Below are positions 1 through 10,707 of a DNA stretch of 64,000 nucleotides, piece after piece. The notes under the pieces were generated by a model that saw only the letters and a program-made list of their open reading frames with translations, was not told the DNA's origin and ran no database searches. This stretch comes from Phytopythium helicoides (Eukaryota; Oomycota; Peronosporomycetes; Pythiales; Pythiaceae): NCBI GenBank assembly GCA_024867545.1, contig JANFNE010000004.1, forward strand, positions 1,674,001-1,738,000, read 5' to 3'. Made by a program: the position numbers and the translations under genes. Position 1 is the stretch's first letter, and every line of letters starts with the position of its first letter.

Positions 1-2870
1 CATTTCAACAGCCCCACGATTTTGACAAACAACTCCAATGCGCATGCGAATGAATAGACGAGAACTACCTCCATGCCTCCCGTTGCGTGTCGTTCATCCA
101 TCACCTCGCCTCACCCAACCTCTCGGTTCCTCGCCACTCCTTCAATCACCGCCACGCGGCGACGCAACTTTGCCTACCGTAGATGGAACCGCCGGTCCAG
201 TTCGGTGCCGCCTATCGGATACCTCCGCGCTGCCCGATCACTTGAACTCCGAGCGAGCGCCGCATTGCATCACAGACCTGGGGCTGGTTGAGTGGGCGAA
301 CGCTGGAGGTGGTCGGGACCGAGAAGGCGGCGGTCGAGGCGTCGCGGATTGCTCACTGGCCGCCGTCTGAGCACCTCCGGTCTGCTGATCCGCTCCTCGC
401 TGCAGCCTAACATACTCAGCGCCAGTCGATCCAAAGGTGCGGTCGCGCATCGCGGATGGAGCCGGTCGCCGCGCTGGACGCGACTACAGCTTGGTTCGCT
501 GGTGAGCACCGTCCGAGCGATGGGCATCAAGTGGCGAGTCAGGCGTCCTTGCGCCATAGCGCTGCATCATGGCTGACTGCCTGCAGAGCCCATGAGCGGG
601 AATATCCAGCAGCGGCGCTGACCTCGAAGGCGCGCGGCCGTCTCCACGACGCCCTGTCTTCTACTCCAGAACTCGCCCTGCGACGACTAGTCCACGGTGT
701 CCGAGCTGCTCGCAGTGTGGACTCCTCGTTGTACAGTTTGGCATCATGCTCGGCAGGAGAGTGGCACGCGTCGGGCTCTCGCGGACTGTATACTGTGGAC
801 GTATTCAGCACGGCTGTATGCATCGCTGGGCTCGGTAACGTGGCGATTTGAACCCCATCTCGTGATGGAGGACACCTAGCTGCCCCGAACCGTACAGTAC
901 AGTAGCCAATTGAGCCGAATGCTGACTCGCGGCAGCACCGAGCCGTACATCTCCTCGCTCCGAAAGAGCCGCTCTGCCTGATCGCAGGCCGGCTCGACGA
1001 TCACGAGACCCTGGTGATCGCAACTCCCCTTCGGTGGCCACCAATCGGCTCGGACTCGAAGCTGCTGCTCAGGGTGCATGGAGATGGCGCCCAACACGCT
1101 GCGCGCCACTCAACGCATTGCTCCCCGAGTGGTCCCCACTGGGAGATGAGGGGGTCCTCTCCTCGCGTCTAAACACCCACGGAGACCATGGCGACCTTTG
1201 CTGCTCCTCCAAGCCCTCGCCCTCTGGCAGTGTCGCGTCGCATGTGTGGAGAGATCCCGAGCGCTGTGCGCCAGTCGAGGGAGTTGCGTCGCCGACAACC
1301 ATCGGAACGAGAGCCGGTGGCTTCCAGTCGCGGCCGCTTTGGAATTGGTGAATTGATTCCTCCCTGCAGCCTCATCACCTCGCGGGGCCGACAGCCAGAC
1401 GTGTCCCACGTGACGGAGCATCGCGTTGACTTGTTGTTTGTATGGAGCGGGGCCGCTCCGAACACGGTGGGACTCGCGACCCCAAGATGCGGAGCGAATG
1501 ATCACTCGACCGGAGCCCGCCCACTTGATTGTGATCTGCCGCGGTCTGTTGAACGGGTGGCCCTCGCGCCAGCCGACTGACGTGTTGTGCTGAATGAAAG
1601 GATCGCATCTGAGAAAACTGGTCGACTAATTGACAGGCGAAGCCATGTTGACAGCCAGTGCGTGCGCGCGCGCGCGCGCGTGACGCACAAACGGCACCAG
1701 GTGGTGATGGCGTGGTCGGGTATCCGGCGATCCATCCTGGCGAGTGTACCTACGTCAGGGAGATATCATGTGAAGGCAAAGCGCTTGAGCATTGCCCAGC
1801 GCGAGCAGAGCTTCCGATCGGTGCCTGGCACCTCCGAGTCGAACATGCAAACCGGGTGGCTACCGGATGGCTGGCCACGGCTGGCCGGAGATCCTGGATG
1901 ACCGGCCGTGCGTGTCCAAGTGAGTGAAGGTGAGCGAGCGGACCAAAAACTCCGGCTCAAATTATAGATTTTGGTTCAAATTTGTAGTGACTTTTCAAGG
2001 AAAAAAAAAAAAAATCCGTCCAAAAAATAGGAGGCGGAAAAAAACTCAGCAAATCCAATACAGACGATAATTTACAGGTCTTTTGAGCAGGAGCAGGGAA
2101 TGGAAATGCGATGCATGCTGATGCTAATAGTAGCAAGCAGCACGCCTTGCAATGTCTCTCTGGTCGACGTCGACAGCTTCGACAGCGCAAACAAGAGCAA
2201 ATCCAGTCGTATCCTATTGTCTCCACACGCATACAACGCAGCTCGAGCCGCTTTGGTAAACGACCATTGAGCGCGTGATCATCGTCCGCGTGACGCTCAC
2301 GCGCGCCGTTGACACATTCGCCTGCTGTCGCAGTCGTCAACAGCGGCGCGCACATGACGCTTCACGCTTCCTGCCGCGTGTTTGGGCCGAATTACGCTAA
2401 CTCGCGCCGACTTAGCTTATTTCGTGGGTCCCACGGCCCCCATGTCGCACCAAAATGCGACGCTTGGTGGTCCCGCCCCTTCGCATATTGCGCACTCGTC
2501 TGCTGTGGCGCACACGAATTCCGCGTGCGCCACACGAAAACCCAACATCCGGAGGAAAAAACCACTGGATATTCGTATATGGGGAGTGATGGTCACTCCT
2601 CCCCCCCCCCCCTTCCTTCCTTCCTGTCGAGTCCAGCGTAGCTCTTCGAGCTGGTTCCTGCGACACGAGCGACGCGACTGCCAGTGGCTCATGAGCCGAG
2701 CGGACACCACGGCGGAACGAAGCGAGTGGCGGCGCCATGGTCACACCTGAATTCGCTGTGCACCTGGCAGGTCGACTCCCGCCTGAGGTTCTGCAGCAGT
2801 AGCAACGACTACGACAACGACTATTACGACGACGACGATCGCTACGATTGACAAGCATCAGCAGCCCAGC
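1..2870. other. Intergenic / no convincing gene
   Basis: Many short overlapping ORFs exist in all frames but none shows a recognisable domain, a long exclusive frame, or splice structure. It contains a (CG)n dinucleotide run near 1666-1681, a poly-C run followed by CTTC repeats near 2598-2625, and a cluster of inverted repeats at 2424-2533 listed separately. The last few hundred bases are presumably the promoter and 5' UTR of the plus-strand gene starting at 2871. Confidence 0.5.
2424..2533. repeat. Cluster of three inverted repeats
   Basis: Three hairpin-capable motifs lie within 110 bp. The first is GTGGG-T-CCCAC at 2424-2434. The second is GTCGCA...TGCGAC at 2444-2461. The third is a perfect 9-bp stem GTGGCGCAC (2505-2513) with its complement GTGCGCCAC (2525-2533) around an 11-base loop. 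They lie about 340 bp upstream of the start codon at 2871. They could be a foldback remnant or regulatory structure; function unknown. Confidence 0.5.
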
Positions 2871-3437
2871 ATGTCGCTCGAGGGGAAGGATACGGCCGCG
2901 GAGGTCCCCGAGGAGCTGCGCTGCCAGTACTCGAGCAAGCGCTGCGAGAACCCGCGCACCAACAAGAAGAGCGGCGGGCTGCACAAGTTCTGCGCCATGC
3001 ACCGAGAGAAGGCCAACCGCAACCAGATGCGACTCGACCACCGCCGCCGAGTGCTCAAGAAGCAAATGCAGATGCAGATGCGCGAGCAGCAGATGCAGCA
3101 GCAGATGCAGCAGCGACAGCGAGCACTCAGCGCGCCGGCCGCCATGGCCGCGGGTATGCACTACTCGGCACCCATGGTCTCCCGGCCGCGCGCACTTCGG
3201 GCATACGGACAAGTGCCGCCGGCCGCTGCATGGGCCAACCAGCAGCAGACTCAGATGCAGACGCTCGCGTTCGACAACGTGACTGCACCGGCCACCTCCA
3301 TCTTTAGCGCGCTCGACCTGCAGATTCTCGAAGCGCTTCTCTTTAGCGACGAGGAGCAGCAGGACGTGAGTCCCCATTGCAGCGACAGCGCACAGTCACC
3401 CATGTTGCTGCGCTCGCCATCGTTTGTGAACGTGTGA
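2871..3437 (+). CDS. Cys/His-rich zinc-finger-like protein with in-frame UGA
   Basis: A 188-residue ORF starts at the ATG after an untranslated leader. Residues 18-64 carry a conserved-looking Cys/His block (RCQYSSKRCENPR, then LHKFCAMHREKANRNQ and an RLDHRRR basic stretch) that resembles a family of short oomycete proteins I know only as hypothetical/transcription-factor-like; metal binding through the Cys/His residues is inference. It is followed by a Met/Gln-rich segment (about 65-82) and an acidic Ser-rich C terminus. The frame ends at a UGA (3435-3437), but the same frame stays open for another 39 codons to a TAG at 3555-3557. That extension is acidic and Ser/Glu-rich like the upstream tail. 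So the true product may be 227 residues if UGA is read through or is a sequence error. Function unknown. Confidence 0.7.
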   Translation: MSLEGKDTAAEVPEELRCQYSSKRCENPRTNKKSGGLHKFCAMHREKANRNQMRLDHRRRVLKKQMQMQMREQQMQQQMQQRQRALSAPAAMAAGMHYSAPMVSRPRALRAYGQVPPAAAWANQQQTQMQTLAFDNVTAPATSIFSALDLQILEALLFSDEEQQDVSPHCSDSAQSPMLLRSPSFVNV

Positions 3438-3941
3438 CGGGACCGGCGCGAGGCCTGCTCGGAGCGCGCCAGCACCACCGCTGCTGCCACCGCACTCGAG
3501 CAGGAAATCAAAACCGAGAGCGGCAGCGAGCAGGAGGCGTTCTACCACACCGACTAGCCTCGCGCGCGAAGAATATAGGATAGATTAGACCACTATGTAT
3601 TAGCCAAAGCGATTGAAGCGAGTAGTAGATAACTCAACAAGGGGAATGAAGTAAAAAAAGTTGGCCCCGGATTCTCTAGCTTCTCATCGCGATACCAAAG
3701 CTCATGGACGCCACCTCAAGACAATGGATGAAGTTGCAGCCACTGCTGAGGTGGCGAGAACTTCGAGCCGTCCATTACCACGAGACACCGAAAACATCGT
3801 GGTCCGCCATGACGCGCACGCATTCAGCGACCTGAGAACGAGCCACAACCACATGGTGACGTGGTGTCTGCGACACTTGTTCTGATTGACGCGGGTGCGC
3901 GTCAACAGGGTCGGTCAACCATTCCTCCGTGGCTCACTCCG

Positions 3942-5821
3942 TTACTTGCCAAAAAATCGGAGCTCGAGTGGCCGGGCAATCAGCATCGAAACGACAGCAA
4001 AGCTGCAGCCGAGCTCAAAGCCAATGTCTCCACGGCCGGAGAGCGGCCCGTTGTACCACGTCTGGGTCATGCCCATGGCCACGCCGACGGCCCCCATGAA
4101 AAGCGCAAAGATGGCGGCCATGCCCTGTCGGGAGCTTGCTCGGATTGTTATAGTCCTCAGGCACGTAGCCACCAAATCCGCGACGGAAGACAAAGTGCTC
4201 CGTCAGTGCCACACTCGCATAGATCGTGGCCCAGTCTGTCCATGAGAAAGTTTGTCAGCTCATCAGCACATGATGCAGCCGCCAACAGCGATAGCGAATA
4301 CGTACAGGTGATAAAGTTCATGAAGTTGTTGAGCACCGTCTCGAAGTGAGAGAACGCGATGATTGCGAGTGTAGAGTAGACGACTGCAGCGACGCCGGCC
4401 CAGATGAAGCGCGGGACAACCTCCGTCCAACGCCCGAGCACCTTGATGTTGAGCGACACGGAGTAAATGTTGGCACAATTGATGGCAATGGTCGAGAGCG
4501 CCATGATAATCATGCAGAATCGTCCAAACCCGCCTAGCGCGGGAATGAGGACCGCGCCAATCAAGCCGCCAGCACCCGAGTCGTTGTAGCCGTTGAGGTA
4601 TCGGTTGTCTGTCGCGTTGGGATCGAAACCTGTGGCAGTCATGACAATGACTGCAATCGATTCGGTAAAGATTGAGGGCAGCGCAAGTCCAGCACCCGTT
4701 GCGAAGAAAATCTTGGCCTTGCTCTGCGTCACGGGTTGGTACACGGTGTAGTCTGCTGCCATGACACTGGGACTGATGACGGTGCCAAACACGACCGCGA
4801 AGAAGCTCAGCACCCCCGTCACCTCGGACGAGCCCGTACCCATCGGGATGTACTCAAAGTCACCAGAGTGTACAAAGACGCCCAGTAGAATGAGGTAGAC
4901 GATGAAGTTGGGGAGCCAAGCCCAGAACTCGTAGATGTGGACGACCTTGTAGCCGAACAGCGTAATGGCGAAGGTGCAGAAGGCGATAAAGATGATAGCG
5001 ACCCACCCTGGAATGTCAGAGCTGACGGCGTGTACAAGCTCAGCACCGACGATGATGTTGATGCACGACCACCCGAGGCCGAGAAAGACACTGACAAATG
5101 ACACGATGCGCACACCGTACCAGCCAAACCAAAAGCGCGACAGAATCATCTGACGAAGACCGTAGCGAGCACCGAAAGTCGCGAAGAAGCACACTGGCAG
5201 CATGCCAACGAGGTTGGCAATAACAATCACGATGAGAGCATCGACTACGCCGAGTCCGTACAGTGCCTTGGCCAGTACGCCGACGGCAAAATGACCCATG
5301 ACCATGTTCGGAGAAAGCCACTGAAGAGTACATACGAGTTAGCTTTTGCAAAAGAAGTTTCGCAGAGGGAAAAGAAGCAGATGTACCATGGTGCAGACGT
5401 TCAGCAGCGAAGTGTCGGTGCGTTCATTCTCGGGCACACGGTCGATACTTCGCTGCTCCATGTTGTGTTTCTCGGCCCACTGCTGGGCACGAGCGTACCA
5501 GGTATCGCCATTTGCGTACTCGACCGGAACATCCGCAACAGAGTCGAACCTCACATACGAGTTGGCGGAGCTTTTCTCCAAGTCGACTTCTTGGGCGTGA
5601 ACCATTTGCTTTCGTTGAGATTGGGCGTAAAGCTGAAGCGCGGAGTAGTTAGCGGACTGGCTGGTTGACCTCAAAAGCGAAAGTGAGGTCTGGCTAGTAG
5701 GGATTTTGTTTCGCCAGAGGCACAGGCCCTGACCCCAGCCCAAGCTTCCTGCACCGCGCAAACCACCACTCATCTTTCTGCTATCGTGCTCAAGCAGCAA
5801 CGTCTGCTGAATCGGCATCAA
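3942..5821 (-). CDS. NCS1-family purine/cytosine permease (3 exons, one frame disruption)
   Basis: A multi-pass membrane transporter of the nucleobase:cation symporter-1 family (FCY2-like), expected to import cytosine/purines at the plasma membrane. Exons run 5821-5387, 5320-4306 and 4235-3942; the introns (5321-5386, 66 bp; 4236-4305, 70 bp) have GTAC donors and CAG acceptors and keep frame. Family signals include NVCTM-WLSPNMVMGHF at the first junction, FGARYGLRQMILSRFWFGW, GLGWSCINIIVGA, ADYTVYQP, and after intron 2 ITYWATIYASVALTEHFVFRRG. In exon 3 an extra base around 4122-4125 (CCGACAGGGCATG) shifts frame between LPTG and MAAIFALFMGAVG; homologues are continuous here, so this is a sequence indel or a damaged allele. 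The C terminus ends ELRFFGK. The start could instead be the Met 16 codons downstream. Confidence 0.85.
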
Positions 5822-6352
5822 TGATCGTGGACCTCAGCACAGCACGCAATGATGGCGTTCCGTGTTGCAAAGCTGCAACTGGATGCGTTGCTAACGTCGC
5901 AAGGTAGCAGCGAAAAAATGGTGGTGTTAATTCACTGTCAAGACCGGTACAAGTCCAGCGATGCACGTATTGCGTCGGTGCCTGACACGGACGCAAACCA
6001 CCTGCACCCTACGACAACCTGCACTTTGTGCCGGTGTGTTGATAACGCTGCAAAGTGGTGACAGAGATCAGGAGTTCCAACTTCCCGCACGGTCCAATGG
6101 ATCTTGAGCGGGTTGATGTGTGTCAATCGCCAGCCAATGACAAGCAACTGACGCGCCATGAGTCGACTCTGCTTGGTATGTGCATAGACCATGAGACGAG
6201 GTCAATGGCAGGGAGTCAGCTTCAACTTGGCGATGGCGACCTCGGGCACATACTAGGTGCGCAGAGCGCATCTCTCGATGCGCAAACGCGAAACAGCCCC
6301 AATTCTCTTCAATTTGTACTTATCTCAACATGCATCTCCGCACTCTCCTCGT
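5822..6352. other. Intergenic
   Basis: 531 bp between the permease start and the stop of the TPR gene, both on the minus strand. It must hold the permease promoter and the 3' UTR of the TPR gene. I see no gene, repeat or RNA in it. Confidence 0.4.
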
Positions 6353-8620
6353 TTAATACAGATCCTCCTTTCCAGGGTTCACAGGAGTAACTCGAGCTGC
6401 CTCGCAATTTGCGAATTTACCTGAGTAGGACATGACTGTGCTTAGACTGCTCTTGCTGTCTGAGCTCGTCGCAGCAGTGGACGCGGAGCAACTTGCCTCG
6501 CTGGACACCGATGAAGCGGACGGAGAGCAAGAGAACTGGGAAGAGGAGGATCCGTAGGATGAAGAGCAGGATGACATCTGCGAATTTCGGCCCATTAAAT
6601 CCGAGGAAGGGACTGTGAAAACCGAATCCCTCCACCCTCCTCGTCGCCGCTGCTTGACCACGGGGTTCACCGCCGCCGATTTATTCGCAAACAGCTTTGA
6701 CAGTGTCGATAACGACTTTTGACCGCACGCATCATTGTCGTGCTGAGGCTCCAGAGTCTTCTCTTTGACAAAATCGCTTTCTCGAAAGAGTAGTCCTGGT
6801 CTGCGAGCTGGGAGAGCCCCTTCCTGGCTCTTGCAATCAACATTTGGAGAGCAAAGTACGGCATCTCGACGCCGCGCCGGGCGCATTGCAGAGTAGAAAT
6901 CGATAGCCCGATGAATAGATTGTAGTCGCCACGTTCCACTGCAGCTTCCGGTTTGGTTGCAAATGGTACGGGCATACTGGAGATGCACAAATGCTTCATC
7001 AAGCTCTCCGCGCTGAACGCAACATTCGCCGAGCTCAAAGTGAGCGAGAGCCTCCATGACAGCGTCACCTTCTTCCTGGCTCTGAACAAGCAGCTGCATG
7101 AATTCCGCCTGCGCTAACACGGGCTCCTTCATTCGAAGTAATGCCTGCCCAACAAGATGGTGGCATCGTAGCTCGTAGGCGCGATCCTTGAGAAGTACCG
7201 CTGTTTCGAGACTTTCCTGGTGAAGCGATAATGCTTCACCATAATCAGCCAGTAAATCACGCAGAGCAATTCCGTACGCATCAGTGCACGCCATTTCGAG
7301 ACGCTTGAGTGCTGTCAGATCAATCGCGCCAGCAGAGTGTCCGCTATTCGCAGTCGAAGATAGCTCTTTAATCAGATCGAAACCCAGCTCGGTATATGGA
7401 AGCGCATGTGGCATGGCGGTGCAACGCCGCCAGCCACTCATGGCTAGGAGCACTCGAGTAAGTAGGACTAACGTATCCCACACCATAGTAGTCGCTGGAG
7501 TGGAGTCACTTCCTTGAAAAATCGTCGGCGTAATACGCGTAACGGGAGCAAGAGAGTGCGTGATCCATTTGCGAGCAGCACGGTCTTGAACGAGTAAGTG
7601 GTACCAGTCTACTCGCTCAAGCTTCGATTTGAGAATATCTTCAAAGGGCTGGCTGTCCACATTGAGACCAAGCACATCGCAGCTCCGAACAAGCAGTAGA
7701 AGGGTTGAGAGCACCGTTTTCAGGGCATGTTCCAGCTCCCTCGCGTCTTCGGTGCTGGCGCACTTGTGATGAACATTGTGGTGCATCAGGTGCTCCATAC
7801 GAGCAAGAGACGATGAAGAGGAGATCGATCGGAGCTGATCAAGATCAACCGCAATCTGGCGCCAAATACCACGATGGCTCGAGTCTTGCCCTTCGTCGTT
7901 ATTGTCCTCTGCATTTTCATTTTGGCGTTCCTCTGGGTCATCCTTGCCCATTGAAACGCGCTCAAGCGCACTCTCCATGCTTTCTAGGAATGCTTCCGTG
8001 GTAGTGGTGACAAGTGGTAGTCGTGTCTGTGTCGACTCGTCGCTGTTTGCTCCCTCGATTGCTATTTCTTTGGCGAGCTGGGCTACTTGAGGATTCCCTG
8101 GGAGACGTTCAACCGCGAGACCGACCATTTCCATCGCCTCCTCCAAGCCTCCGGAACTGCGAGCGCACTGAGCAGCGATAAAGTACCCTTCAACGCGTCC
8201 AGGGGCGAGTGCGATCGCAGATTGGGCGTCCTCAGCGGCCTTCCTGACAGCAGGAATCATGTGCTCTGCGCGCTTGCTGTCGTCTTCTGTCTGTTGCTGG
8301 CTCGACGGCTCACTCAAATCGCCGATTGAGATTGCTACCGATTCGTCCGGTACCAAGACGGATGCGTCATAGTCTGCGTACTCGAGTAGCGTTGCAGCTC
8401 GTTGAACATAAAGCGCAGCGAGTACGTCTCCAGTGGGGGACTTGTCTGTGCTCGAGTCTATGGATGTCTTGACGGCATGAATCTCGCGTGTAAGCTCTCG
8501 TAGAAATGCGAGACTTGCAACTGGCATCATGGACCTTGAGCCGGTTGTCGACCGCTTGGCAGCCTCATTCGGGTTCATGTGCCCACGACGGAGATGCGCT
8601 GGTGGCGCAACGCTCTCCAT
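6353..8620 (-). CDS. TPR-repeat protein, hypothetical
   Basis: A single-exon ORF of 755 residues from the first ATG (8620); an in-frame TTG at 8635 is not used as start here. The N-terminal half has tetratricopeptide-like helices, seen in AVRKAAEDAQSAIALAPGRV-EGYFIAAQC and a following helix pair. A second TPR-like array lies in the middle (AYELRCHHLVGQALLRMKEP; ALAHFELGECCVQRGELDEA). An acidic low-complexity segment sits between them. The C-terminal 120 residues are Ser-rich with few hydrophobics, so probably disordered. TPRs usually mediate protein-protein contacts; no catalytic motif is visible. Function unknown. Confidence 0.75.
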   Translation of the reverse strand: MESVAPPAHLRRGHMNPNEAAKRSTTGSRSMMPVASLAFLRELTREIHAVKTSIDSSTDKSPTGDVLAALYVQRAATLLEYADYDASVLVPDESVAISIGDLSEPSSQQQTEDDSKRAEHMIPAVRKAAEDAQSAIALAPGRVEGYFIAAQCARSSGGLEEAMEMVGLAVERLPGNPQVAQLAKEIAIEGANSDESTQTRLPLVTTTTEAFLESMESALERVSMGKDDPEERQNENAEDNNDEGQDSSHRGIWRQIAVDLDQLRSISSSSSLARMEHLMHHNVHHKCASTEDARELEHALKTVLSTLLLLVRSCDVLGLNVDSQPFEDILKSKLERVDWYHLLVQDRAARKWITHSLAPVTRITPTIFQGSDSTPATTMVWDTLVLLTRVLLAMSGWRRCTAMPHALPYTELGFDLIKELSSTANSGHSAGAIDLTALKRLEMACTDAYGIALRDLLADYGEALSLHQESLETAVLLKDRAYELRCHHLVGQALLRMKEPVLAQAEFMQLLVQSQEEGDAVMEALAHFELGECCVQRGELDEAFVHLQYARTICNQTGSCSGTWRLQSIHRAIDFYSAMRPARRRDAVLCSPNVDCKSQEGALPARRPGLLFRESDFVKEKTLEPQHDNDACGQKSLSTLSKLFANKSAAVNPVVKQRRRGGWRDSVFTVPSSDLMGRNSQMSSCSSSYGSSSSQFSCSPSASSVSSEASCSASTAATSSDSKSSLSTVMSYSGKFANCEAARVTPVNPGKEDLY

Positions 8621-9402
8621 GCCGCTTGCTCTCAAGGTTCTTTTTCGGTTAATGACGGCGACCTTGTTGCCACGGAATGCGCTGCACTGTTCGGGAAGGA
8701 GTTGTTGAGTTCACCAAAGATAGTGTGGAGTGGTTTCCGCCGGTCAAAATTCTCGCTCTTCTCGCCCCGAGCGTTTCTGGCGCGACTTAGTCCAAACTCG
8801 GCGTCCCATGCAGCATGCAGAGCACAAGTAAATCGTTCACGTGGCGAAGCGCAGCTCAAAATTCAGCTGCAAAAGCCCATCTGCGCACTCGGCTTGCAGA
8901 ACGCATCGAAACCACCCCTGAAATAGCGCCGTATGACTCGGCTTGCTGCCACAAAGAAGCGATCAGTTAGCCAATAAATTGGAAGTCGACTGTGGCTGCT
9001 GCTTTCATGGAGGGAAAGCTGCTGCGTCAGGCCAAGCTCAATGAATATTCCAATTCCCATGATGTTGGCAGAGTCGGCCAACAACCATTTTGCCAAGCTG
9101 CTTGATGTTGAAGTCCGCAGGGCAGGTGAATTGTGTGACGCACATATTTGAAAACCGGTATTGTTATATCTGTTACCGGTATTGTTCTGAGTTGCAGGCA
9201 AGTGTCGAGGCGAAGCGCCAGTCGCTGCTTCCTGGCCGACGGGCGATCGTCTCCGGGCGGCGCGCGGCGGTTCGTGGCGCTTCTCAGGTGGACGCGGGGC
9301 GCTCGTGAGTCGGTGGGCCGAGCTGTCGAGTCGTCGAGGCGCATTTTGGTGGTCGTTTCGGGTCTGTAGGCGCTCTGGAAGTCGAGAAATCGCCGGGAGA
9401 AG
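8621..9402. promoter_or_regulatory. Divergent intergenic region with ACCGGTATTGTT direct repeat
   Basis: This 782-bp space separates the minus-strand TPR gene from the plus-strand CDK, so it must contain both promoters. The 12-mer ACCGGTATTGTT occurs at 9154-9165 and 9175-9186 (21-bp spacing) in an AT-rich island within GC-rich DNA. A similar ACCGGTA cluster occurs at 58284-58376. No coding signal was seen. Confidence 0.4.
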
Positions 9403-10406
9403 ATGGAGAACTACCGCAAGCTGGACAAGGTGGGCGAGGGCACGTACGGCGTCGTGTACAAGGCGCAGGACCTGACGACGGGGCGCATCGTGGCGCTCAA
9501 GAAGATCCGGCTCGAGCCCGACGACGAGGGCATCCCGTCCACGGCCATGCGCGAGATCTCGCTGCTCAAGGAGCTGTCGTCGCACCCCAACATCGTGTAC
9601 CTGTACGACGCCGTGTACCAGAAGCACAAGCTCTACCTCGTGTTCGAGTTCGTCGAGCTCGACCTCAAGCGCTGCCTCGAGAAGTCAGCGCAGCGGCTCG
9701 ACCGCCTGCAGGTCAAGAGCTACCTCTACCAGCTGCTCGCAGGCGTCGACTTTTGCCACGCCAACCGCGTGCTGCACCGCGACCTCAAGCCGCAGAACCT
9801 GCTCATCGACCCCAACGGCAGCCTCAAGCTCGCCGACTTTGGGCTCGCGAGAGAGTACGGAGTGCCCATTCGCCGCTACACGCACGAGGTCGTCACGCTC
9901 TGGTACCGCGCGCCGGAGGTGCTGCTCGGAGCCAAGCACTACTCGACGCCGGTCGACGCGTGGTCGATTGGCTGCATCTTTGCCGAGATGGTGAACAAGC
10001 AACCGCTCTTCCCTGGGGACTCGGAGATCGACGAGCTTTTCCGCATCTTCCGCGTTCTGGGAACACCCGACGAGAATCTCTGGCCGGGCGTGTCCAAGCT
10101 GCCGGACTACAAGACGTCGTTCCCCAAGTGGCGTCCCCAGCCGCTGCACAAGGTCGTGCCGCAGCTCGACCCGCTGGGCATTGACCTGCTCTCGGTACGT
10201 GGGTTTTGCATCATGTACCAGGATTCACTTAGTGCTCTTTTCTGATCGTGAATTTGATGTACTTGCAGAAACTTCTCGTGTATGAGCCAGCGCGACGCAT
10301 GTCGGCCCGTGAGGCTATGGCGCACCCATGGTTCGAGGACCTGCACCCGCAGTACAACTCGTTCCGCAACAACAACTGCTATGGCGGCAACCAGAAGACG
10401 TTGTGA
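9403..10406 (+). CDS. CDK1: Cyclin-dependent kinase, CDK1/2 type
   Basis: A cdc2-type serine/threonine kinase that drives the cell cycle with a cyclin partner. Two exons, 9403-10194 and 10269-10406, joined across a 74-bp GTACGT...GCAG intron in phase 0, give 309 residues, the usual CDK size. Visible motifs: GEGTYG P-loop (11-16), catalytic Lys in ALKKIRLE (33), cyclin-binding helix as PSTAMRE (45-51; animals and yeast have PSTAIRE), HRDLKPQN catalytic loop, DFGLARE, and the activation-loop Thr in [14 protein letters not shown]. The end of exon 2 encodes the last helix ([16 protein letters not shown]). The I-to-M change in PSTAIRE suggests a CDK1/CDK2-like form typical of protists. It could equally be named CDK2; CDK1/2 class is secure. 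Confidence 0.95.
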
Positions 10407-10707
10407 GCGTCGAGAGTGAGAGCGAGATGGCTGAGCATTGGGCAGTCAGTCAGTCGCTCCGCGTTGACGACGATGGATGGACGACCTCGGCCTCACGAGC
10501 CGAGCGTCTCTCTTTTTGATTTTTTAGATGTAAAGCGTCTCCGACGCTTACAAAGCAGTGCGTGAAAGCCGCTCCTTCCGTCGTGAGCATGTGGCAAAGG
10601 CATCTCCGCCCTCATGCGAGCACCACCCACCACCATGCCAATAGAAAAATGCAAAGTACTGACTTGGACTGAAAAAAAAAGCGTCACTACACATTTTGAA
10701 GGGCAAA

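Noticed and set aside
1666..1681. CG dinucleotide run considered as a functional Z-DNA or regulatory site
   Set aside because: Short simple repeat with no supporting context.
2412..3377. 321-codon minus-strand frame across the zinc-finger-like gene
   Set aside because: Leu/His/Arg-rich shadow of the plus-strand gene; the plus-strand frame has the conserved Cys/His block.
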